NCBI RefSeq assembly: GCF_003933245.1
Contig: NZ_QUSX01000004.1
Span: forward strand, 86,170 to 150,169
Source of the DNA: Maribacter algicola
GTDB taxonomy: Bacteria > Bacteroidota > Bacteroidia > Flavobacteriales > Flavobacteriaceae
Direction of reading: 5' to 3'
Length of the DNA: 64,000 nt
Shown here: positions 59,659 to 64,000 of the stretch, one piece after another
Layout of the letters: each line of letters opens with the position of its first letter
Position numbering within the stretch: position 1 is the first letter of the stretch
Position numbers and translations under genes: made by a program
Notes under the pieces: model-generated
The model's input: the letters and a program-made list of their open reading frames with translations, nothing else
Told to the model about the DNA's origin: nothing
Database searches by the model: none

Positions 59659-60347
59659 ATTTTAAGGACATACAGGTAATAGGCTTTGATGCGGACGATA
59701 CCCTTTGGGTGAACGAAACTTATTTCCGGGAGGCTGAGGAAGCATTCGCGGAACTCTTGGAAAAGTACGAGACCAAGAATAAAATAGACCAAGAGCTATT
59801 TAGGATGGAGATCAAGAATTTAAATCTGTATGGTTACGGAATAAAGGGCTTCATGTTGTCCATGATTGAGTCGGCCTTGGAATTATCTAATAATGAGGTA
59901 TCGCAAGAGACCCTCTCTAAAATCCTTGATCTTGGTAAAAACATGATTTCCCATCCTGTCGAGATATTGGATGGGGTAGTAGAAGTACTGGAAAAACTAC
60001 AGGGTAGATATAGATTGATCGTTTTGACCAAAGGGGATCTTCTGGATCAGGAAAGAAAACTGGAAAGGTCCAACCTTTCGGAATATTTTCATCACGTGGA
60101 GGTTTTAAGTGATAAGAAGGAGAAAAACTACCAGGATTTGTTGGACCATTTGGAAATCGATGTAAAAAACTTTCTAATGATTGGTAACTCCCTAAAATCC
60201 GATGTCCTACCGCTTGTGAATATAGGGGCCAAGGCGGTTCATGTACCCTTTCATACCACATGGGTACATGAAAAAATTGACGAGCCGAAAGAAAAAAAAG
60301 GCTATATAACCGTATCTAAACTTACCGATGTATTGAATTACCTTTAA
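59649..60347 (+). CDS. HAD-family phosphatase between kdsB and kdnB
   Basis: The 232-residue protein has HAD motif I '[16 protein letters not shown]' (nucleophilic Asp in DADDT), motif II 'RLIVLTKGD', and motif IV '[26 protein letters not shown]' (part), with a helical cap after motif I. It is a subfamily IA phosphatase, not KdsC (which is type III and tetrameric). The substrate is unknown. It overlaps kdsB by 10 bp and precedes kdnB by 9 bp, so a role in Kdo-type sugar metabolism is plausible. Confidence 0.85.
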   Translation: MEINFKDIQVIGFDADDTLWVNETYFREAEEAFAELLEKYETKNKIDQELFRMEIKNLNLYGYGIKGFMLSMIESALELSNNEVSQETLSKILDLGKNMISHPVEILDGVVEVLEKLQGRYRLIVLTKGDLLDQERKLERSNLSEYFHHVEVLSDKKEKNYQDLLDHLEIDVKNFLMIGNSLKSDVLPLVNIGAKAVHVPFHTTWVHEKIDEPKEKKGYITVSKLTDVLNYL

Positions 60348-60356
60348 ATTGAACGG

Positions 60357-61484
60357 ATGGAGACAAGCAAGGAAATGCAAATGAATAATATACCTACAAA
60401 GGCATCCCAAAAGTTTAGAAATTTTCCTATGGTTCCAAGGGTCGTGTTCGGCAACGGAAGTTTTGACCAATTGGGTGACATTCTCTTGACGAAGCGTAAA
60501 AGTTCAGATGCGCCCTTTATTTTTTTAGTGGATGATGTCTTTGAAAATTCAAATTTACATTCCCGAATTCCCCGGATTTTTTCGGACCAAATTATTTTCA
60601 TTTCTGCCGATGAAGAACCCAAGACCCAGCAAGTAGATGCCTTGGTGAGGAAAATCAAGGAATCCTATTTGGAAATGCCATCGGGCATTGTAGGTATTGG
60701 GGGAGGGACACTTTTGGATCTTGCCAAGGCCGTGGCCATATTGTTGAACAATACCGGAAGCGCGGCCGATTATCAAGGTTGGGATTTGGTTCATAGGGAA
60801 TCGGTCTACCACGTGGGAATCCCCACCATCAGTGGAACGGGAGCGGAGGTGTCCCGTACTACAGTGCTCTTGGGACCGGAGAGAAAGCTGGGTATCAATT
60901 CTGATTATACCACTTTTGATCAAGTAATATTGGACCCTGAACTTACCAAAGGAGTACCTAAAGAACAATGGTTCTATACGGGGATGGATTGTTTTATCCA
61001 TTGTATAGAAAGTTTGAACGGGACCTATTTGAACGCCTTTAGCCAAAGTTACGGCGAAAAGGCATTGGACCTTTGTAAAGAAGTTTTTCTGGATGATTTA
61101 CCTGACAAAGAATCCCGAAATAAACTGATGATGGCGTCTTGGCACGGAGGCATGAGTATTGCCTATTCCCAGGTTGGGGTTGCACATGCCATGAGTTACG
61201 GGTTGGGATATCAACTTGGTATTAAACATGGTTTAGGAAATTGTTTGGTATTTCAACATTTAGGGGAGTTTTATCCAGAAGGGGTAGTGATTTTCGACCA
61301 AATGAGAAATAAGCATAAAATCCAGCTTCCGAAAGGAATTTGTGCGACTCTAAATGATAATGACTTCGAAACGATGATATCCATCGCCATGGGGATGGAA
61401 CCCTTATGGGAAAATGCCCTTGGGCCAAATTGGAAATCGGTCATAACACCGGCCAAATTAAGATCCATCTATAGAAAAATATAG
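60357..61484 (+). CDS. kdnB: KdnB-like Kdo 8-oxidase (iron-containing alcohol dehydrogenase family)
   Basis: The 375-residue group III-type alcohol dehydrogenase carries the family's 'GIGGGTLLDLAKAVAILLNN', 'ISGTGAEVSRTTVL' and 'WFYTGMDCFIHCIESL', with His and Asp metal ligands in 'GVAHAMSYGLGYQLGIKHGLG' (part). 'KLGINSDYTTFDQVILD' is the distinctive stretch seen in KdnB, which oxidises C8 of Kdo before amination to Kdo8N in Shewanella. kdsB lies two genes upstream. The partner aminotransferase kdnA is not in this window. The assignment is from remembered sequence similarity and context. Confidence 0.72.
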   Translation: METSKEMQMNNIPTKASQKFRNFPMVPRVVFGNGSFDQLGDILLTKRKSSDAPFIFLVDDVFENSNLHSRIPRIFSDQIIFISADEEPKTQQVDALVRKIKESYLEMPSGIVGIGGGTLLDLAKAVAILLNNTGSAADYQGWDLVHRESVYHVGIPTISGTGAEVSRTTVLLGPERKLGINSDYTTFDQVILDPELTKGVPKEQWFYTGMDCFIHCIESLNGTYLNAFSQSYGEKALDLCKEVFLDDLPDKESRNKLMMASWHGGMSIAYSQVGVAHAMSYGLGYQLGIKHGLGNCLVFQHLGEFYPEGVVIFDQMRNKHKIQLPKGICATLNDNDFETMISIAMGMEPLWENALGPNWKSVITPAKLRSIYRKI

Positions 61485-61504
61485 GTAATACTACTTTAAT
61501 CTAA

Positions 61505-62038
61505 ATGCAGGCACTTTCACGTTTTATCTACTTTAAGCTTTTAGGTTGGAAAATGACAGGTACATTTCCATCCCATTTGGAGAAGTTCGTAATCATCGTC
61601 GTGCCCCATACCAGTTGGTGGGATTTTCTCCTGGGACTTTTGGTCCGAAAAGTATTGAATGAGGAAATTAATTTCATTGGGAAGAAAAGCCTTTTTGATT
61701 CACCCTTTGGCTGGTTTTTCCGTTGGACGGGCGGTGCTCCCATAGACCGAAGCAAAAGTAATGACACCGTAAGTGCCATTGTGAAGATTTTTGAAAGTAG
61801 GGAGCGGTTCAGGTTGGCATTATCACCTGAGGGTACTCGTAAAAAAGTGGAAAAATGGAAAACGGGCTTTTACCATATTGCAAAGCAGGCGCAGGTTCCC
61901 ATTGTTTTGGTCGCTTTTGATTATGGTAATAAAGAGGTGAAATTTTCCGAACCTCAAATACCAACTCAAAATCAAGCGGCAGACCTAGAAAAGTATAGCT
62001 CTTTTTTTAGAGGTGTACAGGGTAAAGTTATAAGATAA
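61505..62038 (+). CDS. PlsC-type 1-acylglycerol-3-phosphate acyltransferase
   Basis: The 177-residue protein has canonical acyltransferase motifs: HX4D in 'VPHTSWWDF' and 'LSPEGTRKK', with 'GGAPIDRSKS' before it. It is shorter than E. coli PlsC (about 245), with a brief C-terminus. It probably acylates a lysophospholipid or related lipid at the inner membrane. It follows kdnB by 20 bp, so it may be part of the envelope-lipid group. It contrasts with the HX5D member at 4665. Confidence 0.85.
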   Translation: MQALSRFIYFKLLGWKMTGTFPSHLEKFVIIVVPHTSWWDFLLGLLVRKVLNEEINFIGKKSLFDSPFGWFFRWTGGAPIDRSKSNDTVSAIVKIFESRERFRLALSPEGTRKKVEKWKTGFYHIAKQAQVPIVLVAFDYGNKEVKFSEPQIPTQNQAADLEKYSSFFRGVQGKVIR

Positions 62039-62322
62039 TGGTAGCAATTTTAGATTGTTAGGAGTCACTTGAAATGACCTTTGACTAATTTTTTCTGTAA
62101 TACTTTTTACTTTTCAAATGTGACTTTGATCGGTAAAATGTGCAGTTCATCGATTTTTTAAACAATATTTAACAAAGTTTTGTTTCAAAAATAACTTCTA
62201 AGTAGTTTAGAGCTACATTCCCCCGTACAGTTTTATTTTTTATCACAGATTAAGGCCCCACATCTTAATTTTTGATGCTTCTTATTTGTATGCCATGGTG
62301 TCAAACTTAAAAACACTTTACC
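62039..62322. other. 284-bp AT-rich intergenic region before the adhesin gene
   Basis: I see no coding sequence, tRNA, clear terminator or exact TAnnTTTG box here. The region is more AT-rich than the surroundings. The next gene begins at the ATG at 62323. Confidence 0.5.
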
Positions 62323-64000
62323 ATGCAACAAATTACTTTTTCGTTTCTTCGAAGGAAGCTATTTATTTTAGTTACAATAGCGTTTTCAACCTTTACCTTA
62401 GGCTCGATTACTTCTTTTACTAGTATTGAACACGAGGATGTCCAAAACTTATATTATGAAATCAGCAAACCTTTAGCTGGTGGGGCTTATTCTTTAAACT
62501 TTTCTGCGGCAGACCCTTCAATTTATATTCCTCCAATACCTTATCCAACAAGTTTAAGTGCTCCACTTGGAAGAGGTAATGGTGATCCTTTAATACCCTT
62601 AGCTGAATTTAACAATGGTAGCGTTGACGTTAAGGTTGAAAGTTTGGCGCCAGAAGATATGGCACTTGGTCAAATAGTTCCTTTCGAATTAATGATTGAT
62701 GTAAATGGAGATACAACGCCAGAGAACGGTGAAATTACTTTTTTGATCGGTTGGAATACGTTAACTACCAATGGCGGTGATTTTGGTTATGATGCCAGAC
62801 CTGGGGACATAGGATATGGGGTTATTGGTGCTTTTATTGATACTGGCGATGGTGATTATGTTGATTCGGGTAATAATGCAACTGTTAGTAGTTTTAGTTG
62901 GCAGTTAGTAAACGATGAAATAGTTGGTGTATTTACAGTAGGGGGGTTGGATGATGGAGATATGGTGGTAATGGAAGCTTGGCTTGTCCTTGATGACACC
63001 ATACCTGCTGGTATTGGAGGTAATGTTCAATCCAGACTTATTGATGCCGTAACTGGTGGAAATCAGGATTATACAGTTGCCAATAGTGGCTCAATATCCT
63101 TAAATAATGGTGATGCGATATCAACTGGGAATCAAACAGTACCCTTATTAAAACCTAGTGATTTTTTTTCTGCTGATGTTGATTTAGCCGTTACAAAAAT
63201 AGACTTGACAGATCCTGTACTTTTAGGGGAGGAATTTAGTTATCAAATAGTAGTTTCTAATAATGGACTTTCCGTGGCAAACTCCATTGTATTAACAGAT
63301 GAACTAAATCCCAACCTCCAGTTTATTTCATCGGTTGAATCAAACCCCAATTTGGTTTGTTCCCATGATGGTTCATCTTCTGGGGGACTTTTAACATGTA
63401 ATATTGGAGCACTTGCTCCAGGAGAAAGTGTGACCCTAACCTTGAATGTTAAAGTGCTTGGTTCAGCACCTACATTAGGTGGCCCATTAGTTGAATGCGG
63501 ACAAGGAGCAGATTTGGAAAACACGGTAATGGTTTCAACTATTTCCAATGATACTGATTTGTCAAATAATACTGATTGCGAACCAACAGATGTTGAAGAC
63601 CCGTTCATTTGTCCAACTTTATCAAATGAAACTACTGATTTTTCAACCTGTGAAGATAACCAAGGTCAGACTTTAATGGTTCAAGCGGACATTCCTGACA
63701 TTGATATTAAGTTTTTTATCTTTTCTACTCAGCAAGGGGACCCATATGTGGGTGGAGGAACTCAATTGGGAACTGCGGTTACACCCAGTGGAGGTACGGC
63801 AACTTCTTCAACGGGGATTAGTGGCCTTACCCCTGGCACTTATTATGCGTATGCTATATTGGATACCAACGACCCAGATTTAACGGATCCAAATTGTAGG
63901 CCTTTTGTTGAGATAGAGATAAATATAACAGCTAAGCCCGATGTTGCGACCACGACGGTGGTACAGCCTACGTGCGAGGTCCCCACGGGAACGATAACAG
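62323..64000 (+). CDS. Large secreted adhesin with DUF11 domain, truncated by the window edge
   Basis: The reading frame from the ATG at 62323 stays open for 559 codons to the window end, so it is incomplete. It begins with basic residues and a hydrophobic core ('KLFILVTIAFSTFTLGSITS'), a signal peptide. A Ca-binding-like Asp/Asn-rich region follows, then a DUF11 repeat ('DLAVTKIDLTDPVLLGEEFSYQIVV', part), and near the end the motif 'VVQPTCEVPTGTIT'. That last motif is the start of the repeat seen in giant gliding-associated flavobacterial surface proteins. A C-terminal T9SS domain is expected outside the window. AT-rich codons differ from neighbouring genes. Confidence 0.85.
   Translation, partial: MQQITFSFLRRKLFILVTIAFSTFTLGSITSFTSIEHEDVQNLYYEISKPLAGGAYSLNFSAADPSIYIPPIPYPTSLSAPLGRGNGDPLIPLAEFNNGSVDVKVESLAPEDMALGQIVPFELMIDVNGDTTPENGEITFLIGWNTLTTNGGDFGYDARPGDIGYGVIGAFIDTGDGDYVDSGNNATVSSFSWQLVNDEIVGVFTVGGLDDGDMVVMEAWLVLDDTIPAGIGGNVQSRLIDAVTGGNQDYTVANSGSISLNNGDAISTGNQTVPLLKPSDFFSADVDLAVTKIDLTDPVLLGEEFSYQIVVSNNGLSVANSIVLTDELNPNLQFISSVESNPNLVCSHDGSSSGGLLTCNIGALAPGESVTLTLNVKVLGSAPTLGGPLVECGQGADLENTVMVSTISNDTDLSNNTDCEPTDVEDPFICPTLSNETTDFSTCEDNQGQTLMVQADIPDIDIKFFIFSTQQGDPYVGGGTQLGTAVTPSGGTATSSTGISGLTPGTYYAYAILDTNDPDLTDPNCRPFVEIEINITAKPDVATTTVVQPTCEVPTGTIT

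Noticed and set aside
63243..63608. 121-codon minus-strand frame inside the adhesin gene
   Set aside because: It is antisense to a clear DUF11 coding sequence, with no signals of its own.
1..64000. tRNA genes, rRNA genes, insertion sequences, prophage or CRISPR arrays
   Set aside because: I looked in all intergenic regions and saw no cloverleaf, transposase, integrase other than XerD, or regularly spaced repeat array.

Overview
The window is a densely coding chromosomal segment from a member of the Bacteroidota, almost certainly a marine Flavobacteriaceae (Maribacter/Zobellia/Muricauda-like; genus not resolved). The evidence is family-specific: TAnnTTTG-type -7 promoter boxes, little Shine-Dalgarno signal, UMF1-type MFS, DUF3822, DUF2914, head-GIN and 'MG2 plus TonB plug' proteins, and a gliding-type surface adhesin. 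I see no tRNA or rRNA genes, insertion sequences, prophage or CRISPR array. The one structural RNA gene is RNase P RNA (rnpB, about 53230-53535).

Layout. 1-3280: membrane genes (DUF4129-like start, SpoIIM-like, RDD, TRIC channel). 3284-6619: cyclophilin lipoprotein and NUDIX hydrolase whose start codons share one CATG, an acyltransferase, and an ECF sigma factor with a membrane partner. 6740-17628: amidohydrolase, NDH-2, xerD, small outer-membrane proteins, aroQ, sugar dehydrogenase, lpd, msrB and a collagen-like lipoprotein. 17873-24516: glycogen branching enzyme, GH31 glucosidase, M48 protease and an MFS transporter. 24556-27605: a four-gene stress operon (ECF sigma, anti-sigma, and two repeat-rich exported proteins). 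27727-34215: acetyltransferase, lon, cmk, Kbp-like BON-LysM protein and rpsA. 34323-36857: an MG2/TonB-plug protein. 37251-39968: pyrR-pyrB, a STAS-like protein and RNase Z. 40020-43833: lipoprotein, pdxH, and a SixA-like phosphatase coupled to ppk1. 43847-51296: miaE diverging from a seven-gene ebo-type operon. 51285-58283: dnaX, rnpB, a DUF2914 protein, rsmD, DUF3822 and a RecD-like helicase. 58356-62038: DUF4126, kdsB, HAD phosphatase, a kdnB-like dehydrogenase and an acyltransferase. 62323-64000: the first 559 codons of a large DUF11-containing adhesin that runs off the window.

The most interesting system is the compact ebo operon (44527-51296). It has EboA, TatD-like EboB, UbiA-like EboC, sugar-phosphate-cyclase-like EboD, TIM-barrel EboE and phosphodiesterase-like EboF, followed 6 bp later by a TMEM220-family membrane protein. 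The set looks like a complete pathway making, prenylating or exporting an unknown cyclitol-type metabolite. Second is the kdsB-HAD-kdnB group, which predicts 8-amino-Kdo in the lipopolysaccharide. Third are two ECF sigma loci whose upstream regions share a TGTAAC-N13 promoter architecture that suggests autoregulation.

Regulation readable from sequence includes about a dozen TAnnTTTG boxes, nine intergenic hairpin terminators, one terminator-like hairpin inside a coding region, and a long-range 9-bp complementarity in the rpsA leader. Many genes overlap or abut, so translational coupling and convergent read-through are likely common.
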